A stretch of 7,470 nucleotides of DNA from CAZSAA01 sp964604915 (GCA_964604915.1 CAZSAA010000033.1:1-7470); one strand, 5' to 3'. Positions 1-5,404 are shown, numbered from the stretch's first letter. Notes: generated by a model from the letters alone, not told the origin. Numbers and translations are program-made.

Positions 1-1085
1 ATGGCAACGTCGGTATCGGTACCACCAACCCCACCGCTAAGCTCTATGTCAACGGTACCGGCTATTTTAGTCAGCCCGTTACTGTCGGCACTCCGACCGC
101 CTCTACCCATGCTACCACTAAGAATTACGTCGATTCCGTCATTGCTGGCGGTTCCGGCTCTACGGTCGGGTACTGGTCAATGAACGGGACTAACATATAC
201 AACAGTAATACTGGTAATGTCGGTATCGGCATCAGTACTACCACCGTTCCCGTCGCTAAGCTGGACATCGGGGGAGCGATAAGGATCGCTAATACTACCG
301 ATGCCTGCGCGGCGGCTAATACCGGCTCTCTCCGCTATGATCCTATTTCCGGCCAGTCATACCTTTGTGACGGCACCAGGTGGCTCAACCAGAAGAGTTG
401 CGGTATCATGACTGACGACGAGGGTAATACCTATGGTACGGTCCAAATCGGCGGCCAATGCTGGATGGCCGAGAATATCAATATTGGTACGATGCTAGCG
501 GCGGGTACTACCAATCCGATTACGTCTGACAATGTCATCGAGAAGTGGTGCTACAATGATTTACCGGCTAACTGTGATTCAGGTGGCGGTTTGTATAACT
601 GGAACGAAGCGATGCGCGGGTCAGCAGTCGCAGGCGCTAGAGGAATCTGCGCGGCTGGTTGGCATATCCCGACCGATGCGGAATATAATACCTTGGAAAA
701 GACGGTGTTGGGGATCATTGATAGCTCTAATCCTCAATATCCTTGCGATTTTTCCGTAGTTGGCTGGCAAAGATGCGCTGACGCTACCGATCCGGCGACC
801 AATACTGGCGGCACCTATGGCGTGGGCAGATCGCTCAAAGCGGTTGGCGTCGGTTCGGGCGTCGGAGCAGGCAATGACTTAGTCGGCTTTGCGGCTAAGT
901 TACCTGGCTACCGGGATACTAATGGTACGTTCTACTCTCTGGGGTCTCACCAGGGCCTTTGGTCGTCTACTCCTTCGGGCGGGTCTTATGCTTGGTATCG
1001 GGGCTTGAGCACGGCCTACTCTACCGTCAACCGTTACGCCCATTCGCGCGCCGGCGGTTTTTCCGTGCGTTGCCTTAGGGACTGA
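1..1085 (+). CDS. DGR target (variable) protein: GNVGIGT shaft plus C-terminal FISUMP / C-type-lectin-like domain; 5' end missing
   Basis: The frame is open from base 3 to the TGA at 1083-1085, 360 residues, so the gene begins upstream. The ATG at 180 is internal: the paralog at 6683 reads through the same point (GYWTQNGTNIY against GYWSMNGTNIY here). Bases 3-270 encode a tail-fibre-like shaft with GNVGIGT and AKLYV/AKLDI units. A short linker follows (ANTGSLRYD, YLCDGTRW), then from about base 400 a FISUMP domain (GTVQIGGQCWMAENI, GICAAGWHIPTDAEY, LWSST, FSVRCL). FISUMP domains adopt the C-type-lectin-like fold common among DGR targets. The last 60 residues are the variable repeat, with 14 codons differing from the template. 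By analogy with the paralog, the missing N-terminus probably carries a signal peptide. Likely role: an exported, diversified binding protein; the ligand is unknown. The family and target role are well supported, the location is inferred. Confidence 0.9.
   Translation, partial: GNVGIGTTNPTAKLYVNGTGYFSQPVTVGTPTASTHATTKNYVDSVIAGGSGSTVGYWSMNGTNIYNSNTGNVGIGISTTTVPVAKLDIGGAIRIANTTDACAAANTGSLRYDPISGQSYLCDGTRWLNQKSCGIMTDDEGNTYGTVQIGGQCWMAENINIGTMLAAGTTNPITSDNVIEKWCYNDLPANCDSGGGLYNWNEAMRGSAVAGARGICAAGWHIPTDAEYNTLEKTVLGIIDSSNPQYPCDFSVVGWQRCADATDPATNTGGTYGVGRSLKAVGVGSGVGAGNDLVGFAAKLPGYRDTNGTFYSLGSHQGLWSSTPSGGSYAWYRGLSTAYSTVNRYAHSRAGGFSVRCLRD
900..1078 (+). repeat. DGR variable repeat (VR)
   Basis: This 179-base stretch aligns without gaps to the template repeat at 4724-4902 (offset 3824). 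It differs at 909, 915, 933, 936, 937, 948, 954, 955, 987, 996, 1002, 1003, 1009, 1014, 1035, 1041, 1053 and 1054. In all 18 cases the template base is A; 22 of the template's 40 adenines are unchanged and no C, G or T differs. Amino-acid changes from template to variable copy are N to Y (five), N to G (three), N to S (two), N to H (two), N to D (one) and T to A (one). Adenine-specific substitution of this kind is the signature of DGR mutagenic retrohoming. Confidence 0.97.
1055..1078 (+). promoter_or_regulatory. IMH-like invariant 3' end of the VR (cDNA initiation site)
   Basis: After the last substituted base (1054) the VR and TR are identical for 24 bases, a stretch containing GGTTTTTCCGTGCGTTGCC. 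They then diverge: 1079 is G where the TR has C at 4903, and the VR has one extra base before the stop codon. In known DGRs an invariant segment at the 3' end of VR (IMH) with a slightly different partner at the TR (IMH*) marks where homing starts and sets its direction. The position and pattern match; the exact boundaries are inferred. Confidence 0.7.
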
Positions 1086-1101
1086 TATGGCGCGAGGAAG
1101 C

Positions 1102-1121
1102 CTCGGCCGTTTCCGGCCGAG
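1102..1121 (+). promoter_or_regulatory. GC-rich hairpin/cruciform just 3' of the VR
   Basis: A perfect 8-bp stem (CTCGGCCG at 1102-1109, CGGCCGAG at 1114-1121) encloses a four-base loop, TTTC on this strand and GAAA on the other. It starts 23 bases after the VR and 16 after the stop codon. A short GC-rich stem with a four-base loop just past the VR is known to promote target recognition in the Bordetella phage BPP-1 DGR. A terminator is less likely because the run of eight T (1143-1150) lies 21 bases beyond the stem. Confidence 0.6.
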
Positions 1122-1152
1122 CGACGAGCTTTTCCTGCTTTCTTTTTTTTGG

Positions 1153-1179
1153 CGCTCCCGACCGTTTAGGGCGGGAGCG
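1153..1179 (+). other. Second GC-rich inverted repeat between target gene and avd
   Basis: CGCTCCCG (1153-1160) and CGGGAGCG (1172-1179) form a perfect 8-bp stem around an 11-base loop. It follows the T run at 1143-1150 rather than preceding it, and no T run follows the stem. On neither strand does it look like a standard intrinsic terminator. The function is unknown; it could mark the border between the target gene and avd, or be a second structural element. Confidence 0.45.
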
Positions 1180-1226
1180 ATAAATATATTCCTGATTCTG
1201 GTCGTTTAATCTTTTATTATCTCTTT

Positions 1227-1574
1227 ATGTCCAACAACGAACCGCCGGTCTATCGCGCCGCCTATGAACTAACCTTGATGTTGTTCCGCTGGGCCAAGGA
1301 TTGCCCTAAGGACTACCAGCCTTCTCTAGGTTTTCTGGTTCAGGAGGAGGCGATAAAACTGGAGTCGGCCCTTTGCCATTGCCAAGAGGCACCGGACAAG
1401 CCGGCCTTGTTGCAGAAGGCGCTAGGTTCGTGCTTCCTTATCCGTCTTATCTTGCGGTTGCTGCTTGATTTGGGGTTTGTGAAGATAGAAACGAGCGTGG
1501 CTATCAACTTGAAGATCGATGACGTGGCTAACCAATTATCTGGCTGGCGCAAATCGCTGCTAGCCTCGGCTTGA
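1227..1574 (+). CDS. avd: DGR accessory variability determinant (Avd-like, four-helix bundle)
   Basis: This protein of 115 residues is predicted to be almost entirely helical, close to the usual Avd length of about 120. The N-terminal part (YRAAYELTLMLFRWAKDCPKDYQPSLG, with the KDY...LG pattern) and the later helices (LIRLILRLLLDLGFV, VANQLSGWRKSLL) resemble Avd and the wider 23S-rRNA-intervening-sequence/four-helix-bundle family. In characterised DGRs, Avd assembles into a pentameric barrel, binds the reverse transcriptase and the template RNA, and is needed for cDNA synthesis. Its place just after the target gene and in the same orientation supports the role. There is no clear Shine-Dalgarno site before the ATG. 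The gene is separated from the reverse transcriptase by about 1.7 kb holding an unrelated ATPase. The assignment rests on length, pattern and context. Confidence 0.82.
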   Translation: MSNNEPPVYRAAYELTLMLFRWAKDCPKDYQPSLGFLVQEEAIKLESALCHCQEAPDKPALLQKALGSCFLIRLILRLLLDLGFVKIETSVAINLKIDDVANQLSGWRKSLLASA

Positions 1575-1666
1575 TATTGCCGGTAAACCCAAAGCCTTGG
1601 CTCACTCCTTATGGTAGTGTGCAAATACAATTTTTAGTATGGAGGCCACTTCAGGGCTTAATCTAA

Positions 1667-1722
1667 AATAATATACATTGCCAATGTATGAAATGGCTAA
1701 ATAATATACACTGCCAATGTAT
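1667..1722 (+). repeat. Two direct copies of a 23-bp palindromic operator
   Basis: Copy 1 (1667-1689) and copy 2 (1700-1722) match at 22 of 23 bases, the difference being T1678 against C1711. Their starts are 33 bases apart, close to three helical turns. Copy 1 contains a perfect 17-base palindrome, ATACATTG-C-CAATGTAT (1673-1689); copy 2 has one arm mismatch. Spacing on one face of the helix fits cooperative binding of a dimeric repressor. The binding protein is unknown. Confidence 0.6.
1678..1707 (+). promoter_or_regulatory. Putative promoter under the palindromic operators
   Basis: TTGCCA (1678-1683) and TAATAT (1702-1707) are 18 bases apart. The -35 lies in the first palindrome and the -10 enters the second, an arrangement suited to repression. 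It points to the broken frame starting at 1741. Confidence 0.4.
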
Positions 1723-1740
1723 ACTATTTAAAAATCAGAT

Positions 1741-1839
1741 ATGATAGATAAGAATATAATCAAGGAAGTGGCGTTTGGGTAGAAAGATTCATTTCGTATG
1801 AAAGGGGAGATAGGCAGGTTATTCTCGGTCTTAATGTAA
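1741..1839 (+). pseudogene. Possible relic of the N-terminus of an ATPase-type gene
   Basis: From the ATG at 1741 the frame gives MIDKNIIKEVAFG, a TAG stop, KDSFRMKGEIGRLFSVLM, then TAA. The opening resembles the start of the neighbouring ATPase (MEKTILKDIVSRQK), and the TAG falls where that protein has a glutamine, as if CAG had become TAG. It sits just after a well-formed promoter and operator pair. The fragment is too short for the assignment to be firm; it may be chance coding in AT-rich DNA. Confidence 0.27.
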
Positions 1840-1854
1840 GATAACCTTAAAACC

Positions 1855-1884
1855 TTGACTTTTTCTCTTTTTAGGTAGTATACT
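1855..1884 (+). promoter_or_regulatory. Sigma-70-type promoter for the ATPase gene
   Basis: TTGACT (1855-1860) and TATACT (1879-1884) are 18 bases apart. Transcription would begin near 1891, inside the inverted repeat at 1889-1923 and about 45 bases before the ATG at 1936. No terminator is visible between the ATPase and the reverse transcriptase, so this promoter may drive both. Confidence 0.6.
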
Positions 1885-1888
1885 AAGT

Positions 1889-1923
1889 GTACTGCACAAA
1901 AATATAGGTATTTTGTGCAGTAC
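1889..1923 (+). promoter_or_regulatory. Perfect 13-bp inverted repeat in the ATPase 5' leader
   Basis: GTACTGCACAAAA (1889-1901) and TTTTGTGCAGTAC (1911-1923) are perfect complements around a 9-base spacer. It begins at the predicted transcription start, so it could be a repressor operator or an RNA hairpin 12 bases before the start codon. No T run follows it, which argues against a terminator. Confidence 0.6.
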
Positions 1924-1935
1924 GTATAAAGTAAT

Positions 1936-3243
1936 ATGGAAAAAACTATATTAAAAGACATAGTTTCTAGACAAAAAATAAAAAAAGAAGAACTTCTAAC
2001 GTTGCCATATTTGGATCGGACTCAAGCGCCTTTTGGCAGGAAATGGATTGATTCATCGTTGATAAAGGTTGTTTTGGGGCCAAGACGTTCGGGAAAATCG
2101 ATATTTTCTTTGATGTTGCTCCGCGATCGGCCTTTTATGTATTTTAATTTCGATGAAGAAGTATTGGTTAGTGCCGGAGGAATAGTGACCGAAGAATTGA
2201 TGAAGGAGCTTCATACCGCCTATGGAGATGTTAAGAATATTCTTTTTGATGAAATCCAGAATTTGCCCGCTTGGGAGCTGTTTGTCAATAGGTTGCAAAG
2301 AGAAGGGTATAACATGATCATAACCGGATCCAACGCGCGCCTACTTTCTATGGAGTTGGCTACCCACTTGACCGGCCGGCACATGCCGATAGAGATATTA
2401 CCTTTCGATTTTCGGGAATTCTTACGGGCTAAGGATTTTGATATTAATTTTGACTTCGCACATCTGTCAGACAAACGAGGAGGGCTTTTAAATTTATTGG
2501 ATCAGTATATGGTGGGTGGAGGTTTCCCGGAGGTGATAATGAAAGATCTTGATCCTGGGGATTATCTAGGCATTCTTTTTGATTCATTGATGTTCAAAGA
2601 CGTAGTAAAAAGGCATAAGGTAAGATTCTCCACACAGATAAATAATCTAGGTACATATCTTATAGACAATTTTACTTCACTATATAGCCTGAATAAGCTT
2701 AAAACGGTGCTGGGGTTAAAAAGCGTGCATACTACAGGTAAATACGTCAGCTATCTGGAAGAGGCTTATCTCATCTTCTGCCTTTCTGGATACTCTGCTA
2801 AACCAGCCCAACGGATACGGTCTAATAAGAAAGTATATGTTGTCGATGCCGGATTAATAGCCGCCAAAGCGGTCGGGCAGTCGCCGGACAAAGGAAGACT
2901 GATGGAAAATTTAGTCTTTACCGAATTGGTGAAACGGGGCTATAAGCCGAATCGAGAATTATTTTATTATAAGACCGTCGGCCACGGCCGAGAGATAGAT
3001 TTTGTCTTAAGAAAAGGGATTACGACATTAGAACTCATACAGGTTTGTTATAGTTCGGCTTGCCCTGAAACTGAACAGCGGGAAATAAAAGCGCTTTTAG
3101 AAGCGGCGGCCGAGCTTAGAGTTGAAAAGTTGACAATCCTGACTTGGGACGAAAAACGAGATATAGTTAAAAATGGTCGAACAATCCAGTTAAAGCCGCT
3201 ATGGGAGTGGTTGCTTGGAAAAAATGATGACAGTAAAAAATAA
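1936..3243 (+). CDS. AAA ATPase with C-terminal DUF4143 domain
   Basis: 435 residues. The N-terminal AAA_14-type ATPase has Walker A GPRRSGKS (residues 48-55), Walker B ILFDEIQNL (D105, E106) and a sensor-like TGSNARLLS segment. The C-terminal DUF4143 region contains GREIDFVL (351-358) and ELIQVCYS (366-373), the remains of a PD-(D/E)XK-like nuclease fold with cysteine where an active nuclease would have lysine, so cleavage activity is doubtful. Proteins of this family are common in bacteria and archaea, and their function is largely unknown. The gene has its own promoter and a strong palindrome but no clear Shine-Dalgarno site, and is more AT-rich than avd and the reverse transcriptase. It sits between two genes that normally work together, which suggests insertion into the DGR. 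The reverse transcriptase starts 41 bases downstream and may be co-transcribed. The family is clear; a role in the DGR is speculative. Confidence 0.88.
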   Translation: MEKTILKDIVSRQKIKKEELLTLPYLDRTQAPFGRKWIDSSLIKVVLGPRRSGKSIFSLMLLRDRPFMYFNFDEEVLVSAGGIVTEELMKELHTAYGDVKNILFDEIQNLPAWELFVNRLQREGYNMIITGSNARLLSMELATHLTGRHMPIEILPFDFREFLRAKDFDINFDFAHLSDKRGGLLNLLDQYMVGGGFPEVIMKDLDPGDYLGILFDSLMFKDVVKRHKVRFSTQINNLGTYLIDNFTSLYSLNKLKTVLGLKSVHTTGKYVSYLEEAYLIFCLSGYSAKPAQRIRSNKKVYVVDAGLIAAKAVGQSPDKGRLMENLVFTELVKRGYKPNRELFYYKTVGHGREIDFVLRKGITTLELIQVCYSSACPETEQREIKALLEAAAELRVEKLTILTWDEKRDIVKNGRTIQLKPLWEWLLGKNDDSKK

Positions 3244-3284
3244 GCTGACTAAAACTAAGAAAAGTTTCGGTTCTCTTAATTTGA

Positions 3285-4511
3285 ATGTCTTTCAAGCGGC
3301 TTTGTAGTAGGAATAGAGCCAATTTGTGTCAAATCATGTCTTTCCAGAAACAATTAGGCATCAAGGAATTGGCTATCGCCTACCTTGGCGCCCGGTCACA
3401 TAAGCGGTGGAAAGCCAATACTCTCCAATTCTCGGCTAAGGCCGAAGAAAACCTTCGGCAATTATGGGAGGATATCGTTTTGCGGCGCTACTCTATCCGT
3501 CCTAGCCTTTGTTTCGTGGCTAACCATCCGGTCAAGCGAGAAATCTTCGCGGGCGACTTCCGCGACCGGGTGGTCCATCACCTGGTTTTTAATAGCCTGG
3601 CGCCGTTATACGACCGTTTCTTCATCAATGACTGCTATAGCTGCCGTAAGCACTTCGGCACGAGCTACGGCATCGCTCGGATGCAAAGATTCATGCGCCA
3701 GGCAACTAAAGGCTATACCGCCACCGCCTATATCCTCAAGCTCGATATCAGCGGCTATTTCATGAACATCGATCGGAATATCCTTTACCAGAAAAATCAG
3801 ATTTTGATCTCCCACCTATTCAAGGTCCAGCCAGAGAGAGCTAATCTCCTCTGCTATCTCTTGCGCCGGATAATCTTTAATGATCCGACAAGCGACTGCC
3901 GGATTCGGGGCAGTGCTAAGGATTGGCAGGGATTACCGCGCAACAAGAGCCTATTTGGTGCCCCTTCAGGCAAAGGCCTGCCCATCGGCAATCTTACTTC
4001 ACAACTGTTCGGCAACCTCTACCTCAACGACTTCGACCATTTCGTCAAGGAAAAGCTGAGGTGCCGCTACTACGGCCGCTATGTCGACGATATCGTTATC
4101 GTCCACCAAGACAGGAACTTCCTCAAGAGGGTCACCCCTATGATCAATGGGTATTTGCAGAAAAATTTGGGGCTTGGCCTCCATCCCAAAAAGATATATC
4201 TCCAAGATTGCTGTCACGGTTTCCCATTCCTAGGAGTATTTATCAAACCGTACCGCATATATGTTGGGAAGCGGATAAAGGCGGGGATCTATCGACACGT
4301 CCAGCAAGCGGCCAAAGGCGAAATAACTGATCCCGCCTTTTTCAATTCATATCTGGGCATGATGAAACGTTATGATAGCTACCGCTTGCGACAGAAAATA
4401 ATGGCTTCGACGGAAACGCGAAACGTCTTGGGAAAGTTAGGGTTGATAGTTGACGATAGTTTTTCTAAAGTCATCCAGAAGTGCGGGCAAAGCTTGATCC
4501 CGTTAGTCTAA
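3285..4511 (+). CDS. DGR reverse transcriptase
   Basis: 408 residues, the usual size for a DGR reverse transcriptase. Finger region: VKREIFAGDFRDRVVHHLV (from residue 83). Catalytic motif A: LKLDISGYF (D154). The DGR-type motif IGNLTSQLFGNLYLNDFDHF (from residue 234) has SQ where retroviral and group II enzymes usually have SP. Catalytic motif C: YVDDIVIV (266-273), then KKIYLQ and FLGVFIKPY in the thumb-side region. There is no HNH or intron maturase domain, so this is not a group II intron protein. The enzyme would copy template RNA into cDNA with frequent errors opposite adenines; the TR/VR comparison shows this has happened. Neither the ATG at 3285 nor the alternative at 3336 (MSFQKQLG) has a good Shine-Dalgarno site; the second lies nearer the conserved core. 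The template repeat lies 212 bases downstream. Confidence 0.96.
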   Translation: MSFKRLCSRNRANLCQIMSFQKQLGIKELAIAYLGARSHKRWKANTLQFSAKAEENLRQLWEDIVLRRYSIRPSLCFVANHPVKREIFAGDFRDRVVHHLVFNSLAPLYDRFFINDCYSCRKHFGTSYGIARMQRFMRQATKGYTATAYILKLDISGYFMNIDRNILYQKNQILISHLFKVQPERANLLCYLLRRIIFNDPTSDCRIRGSAKDWQGLPRNKSLFGAPSGKGLPIGNLTSQLFGNLYLNDFDHFVKEKLRCRYYGRYVDDIVIVHQDRNFLKRVTPMINGYLQKNLGLGLHPKKIYLQDCCHGFPFLGVFIKPYRIYVGKRIKAGIYRHVQQAAKGEITDPAFFNSYLGMMKRYDSYRLRQKIMASTETRNVLGKLGLIVDDSFSKVIQKCGQSLIPLV

Positions 4512-4527
4512 GTATTTCTATCTTGTC

Positions 4528-4556
4528 TTAATATCCTTTTTATCTCGTGCTATGAT
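4528..4556 (+). promoter_or_regulatory. Weak candidate promoter for the template RNA
   Basis: TATGAT (4551-4556) is a fair -10 element, with TTAATA (4528-4533) a poor -35 element at 17 bases. It lies just after the reverse transcriptase stop and would give a transcript covering the hairpins and the template repeat. Read-through from the reverse transcriptase gene is an equally good source of template RNA. Confidence 0.3.
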
Positions 4557-4723
4557 ATCTTTGTCCGCCTTGAGCGGACGCCATATCAGTTCCATAGTCC
4601 GCTGACAGGAATATCTATCCGGTCAGCTAATAGCGGCCATACTTTTTTGGTCCACGTTTCCCGGCCTTGCTCGAATGATGCCACTATAACGTTAGGCCGG
4701 AAGAATTATTTAGCGGCTATTTT

Positions 4724-4902
4724 TTACCTGGCAACCGGAATACTAATGGTACGTTCAACAATCTGGGGTCTAACCAGAACCTTTGGTCGTCTACTCCTTC
4801 GGGCGGGTCTAATGCTTGGAATCGGAACTTGAACACGACCTACTCTACCGTCAACCGTAACGCCAATTCGCGCGCCAACGGTTTTTCCGTGCGTTGCCTT
4901 AG
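4724..4902 (+). repeat. DGR template repeat (TR)
   Basis: This is the 179-base partner of the VR at 900-1078, same strand, no gaps, 161 of 179 bases identical, all 18 differences at TR adenines. Read in the target frame it gives a near-complete copy of the target C-terminus rich in asparagine (NGTFNNLGSNQNLWSS and onward to FSVRCL). The AAC/AAT codons sit where the target needs variety: an A-mutable AAY codon can reach many residues but never a stop. The copy lies downstream of the reverse transcriptase rather than between avd and the reverse transcriptase as in BPP-1. Confidence 0.97.
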
Positions 4903-4921
4903 CGCTGGTATGGGAATATAG

Positions 4922-4949
4922 AAATCGGGCCTTTTATGGGTCCGATTTT
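4922..4949 (+). terminator. Likely intrinsic terminator after the template repeat
   Basis: AAATCGGGCC (4922-4931) pairs with GGTCCGATTT (4939-4948), ten pairs including one G-U, around a 7-base loop. The stem has A residues at its base and ends in a short T run (4946-4949). It starts 19 bases after the TR and would end a template transcript. The T tract is short, so termination may be partial. Confidence 0.5.
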
Positions 4950-4980
4950 GGTTTATCGGGAATTTAATGGGGTGCGGTAT

Positions 4981-5035
4981 AATATATAAACTAAGTGATT
5001 GATATAATTATGAAAAAAGATAATGCAAAATCAAC
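4981..5035 (+). repeat. Left copy of the 55-bp sequence flanking the assembly gap
   Basis: These 55 bases are identical to 5136-5190 on the other side of the N run. See the gap entry for the interpretation. Confidence 0.95.
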
Positions 5036-5135
5036 NNNNNNNNNNNNNNNNNNNNNNNNNNNNNNNNNNNNNNNNNNNNNNNNNNNNNNNNNNNNNNNNN
5101 NNNNNNNNNNNNNNNNNNNNNNNNNNNNNNNNNNN
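5036..5135. other. Assembly gap of exactly 100 N
   Basis: A run of 100 N, a conventional placeholder for unknown length, is flanked on both sides by the same 55 bases. Two contig ends overlapping by a k-mer-like 55 bases but left unmerged would produce exactly this. If so, no sequence is missing, and base 5035 should be followed directly by base 5191. Confidence 0.85.
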
Positions 5136-5190
5136 AATATATAAACTAAGTGATTGATATAATTATGAAAAAAGATAATGCAAAATCAAC
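5136..5190 (+). repeat. Right copy of the 55-bp sequence flanking the assembly gap
   Basis: Identical to 4981-5035. It includes a TATAAT box (5158-5163) and the start codon used by the RhuM-like fragment (5178). A second ATG at 5165, in another frame, stops after 12 codons. Confidence 0.95.
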
Positions 5191-5402
5191 CTTTTGGGGA
5201 TGAACAAAAAATTCGCGTTAGAATTGAGGACGAAAATGTATGGTTGACACAAAAATTGATTGCCGAACTTTTTGATATAGATATTCGTACTGTCAATGAA
5301 CATCTGGTTAATATTTATTCAGAACAAGAATCGGAGGAGGGTACAACTATCCGGAATTTCCGGATAGTTCAAAAAGAGGCTTTAAAGGGTAATATATATT
5401 AG
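5178..5402 (+). pseudogene. Truncated RhuM-family (virulence protein RhuM-like) gene
   Basis: The 74 residues match the N-terminal part of RhuM-family proteins: KIRVRIEDENVWLTQKLIAELF, then IDIRTVNEHLVNIYSEQE and TTIRNFRIVQKEA. The family normally runs to about 300 residues or more, but here the frame stops after ALKGNIY, so most of the protein is absent. The N-terminal region looks like a DNA-binding helix-turn-helix (WLTQ..IAELF...RTVNEH). The function of the family is poorly known; some members sit beside toxin-like Fic genes. The TATAAT box at 5158-5163 would start RNA near 5170, giving an almost leaderless message. The assembly gap is just upstream but does not explain the 3' loss, which occurs in continuous sequence. 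The fragment may have been cut by arrival of the regulator gene downstream. Confidence 0.75.
5345..5369 (+). repeat. 25-bp perfect palindrome inside the RhuM fragment
   Basis: AACTATCCGGAA and TTCCGGATAGTT flank a single central T. It encodes the conserved TTIRNFRIVQ segment of the RhuM family, so the symmetry may partly follow from the protein sequence. No T run follows it. Confidence 0.6.
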
Positions 5403-5404
5403 TG

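Larger units (their letters stand above)
1575..1935 (+). other. AT-rich intergenic stretch with operators, two promoters and a gene relic
   Basis: This stretch is clearly more AT-rich than avd before it. It holds two near-identical palindromes (1667-1722), a promoter overlapping them, a short in-frame relic starting at 1741, a second promoter (1855-1884) and a hairpin (1889-1923) before the ATPase start. No intact gene is seen on either strand. A 77-codon minus-strand frame looks like AT-rich noise. Confidence 0.6.
4563..4949 (+). ncRNA. Putative template RNA of the DGR, with structured 5' part
   Basis: The candidate RNA contains two stems before the template. One is GTCCGC (4563-4568) with GCGGAC (4574-4579) around a 5-base loop. 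The other is GCTGAC (4601-4606) with GTCAGC (4622-4627), continuing after a single mismatch into GGA/TCC. The template repeat follows and a terminator-like stem closes the unit. In BPP-1, sequences flanking the TR in the RNA are needed for cDNA priming, and such stems could serve that purpose here. The RNA ends are not known. Confidence 0.4.
4512..5177 (+). other. Non-coding stretch: structured leader, template repeat, terminator and assembly gap
   Basis: No protein gene is supported here. It holds a weak promoter (4528-4556), two hairpins (4563-4579 and 4601-4627), the template repeat (4724-4902), a likely terminator (4922-4949) and the 100-N gap with its duplicated flanks. The open frame at 4647-4832 is out of frame with the target protein and runs through the template repeat, so it is a by-product. 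Confidence 0.7.

Noticed and set aside
1..183. Open frame from the first ATG, proline- and leucine-rich product
   Set aside because: It is a frame-shifted reading of the target gene; the true frame from base 3 gives GNVGIGT and matches the paralog at 6923.
1102..1150. Simple intrinsic terminator of the target gene
   Set aside because: The T run is 21 bases from the stem, so the standard layout is not met, though weak termination is not excluded.
1667..1722. Start of a CRISPR array
   Set aside because: There are only two copies, they are palindromic operators with a 10-base gap, and no cas genes are present.
1728..1961. 77-codon minus-strand frame rich in hydrophobic and tyrosine residues
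   Set aside because: It overlaps promoters, operators and the ATPase start, and looks like AT-rich noise.
3285..4511. Group II intron reverse transcriptase
   Set aside because: No maturase or HNH domain and no intron structure seen; the IGNLTSQ motif and an adenine-mutated repeat pair point to a DGR.
4690..4723. Extension of TR/VR homology upstream of 4724
   Set aside because: A few short words such as GCGGCT recur, but gaps are needed and the match could be chance.
4647..4832. 61-codon frame across the template repeat
   Set aside because: It is out of frame with the target protein copy in the TR and has no recognisable motif or ribosome binding site.
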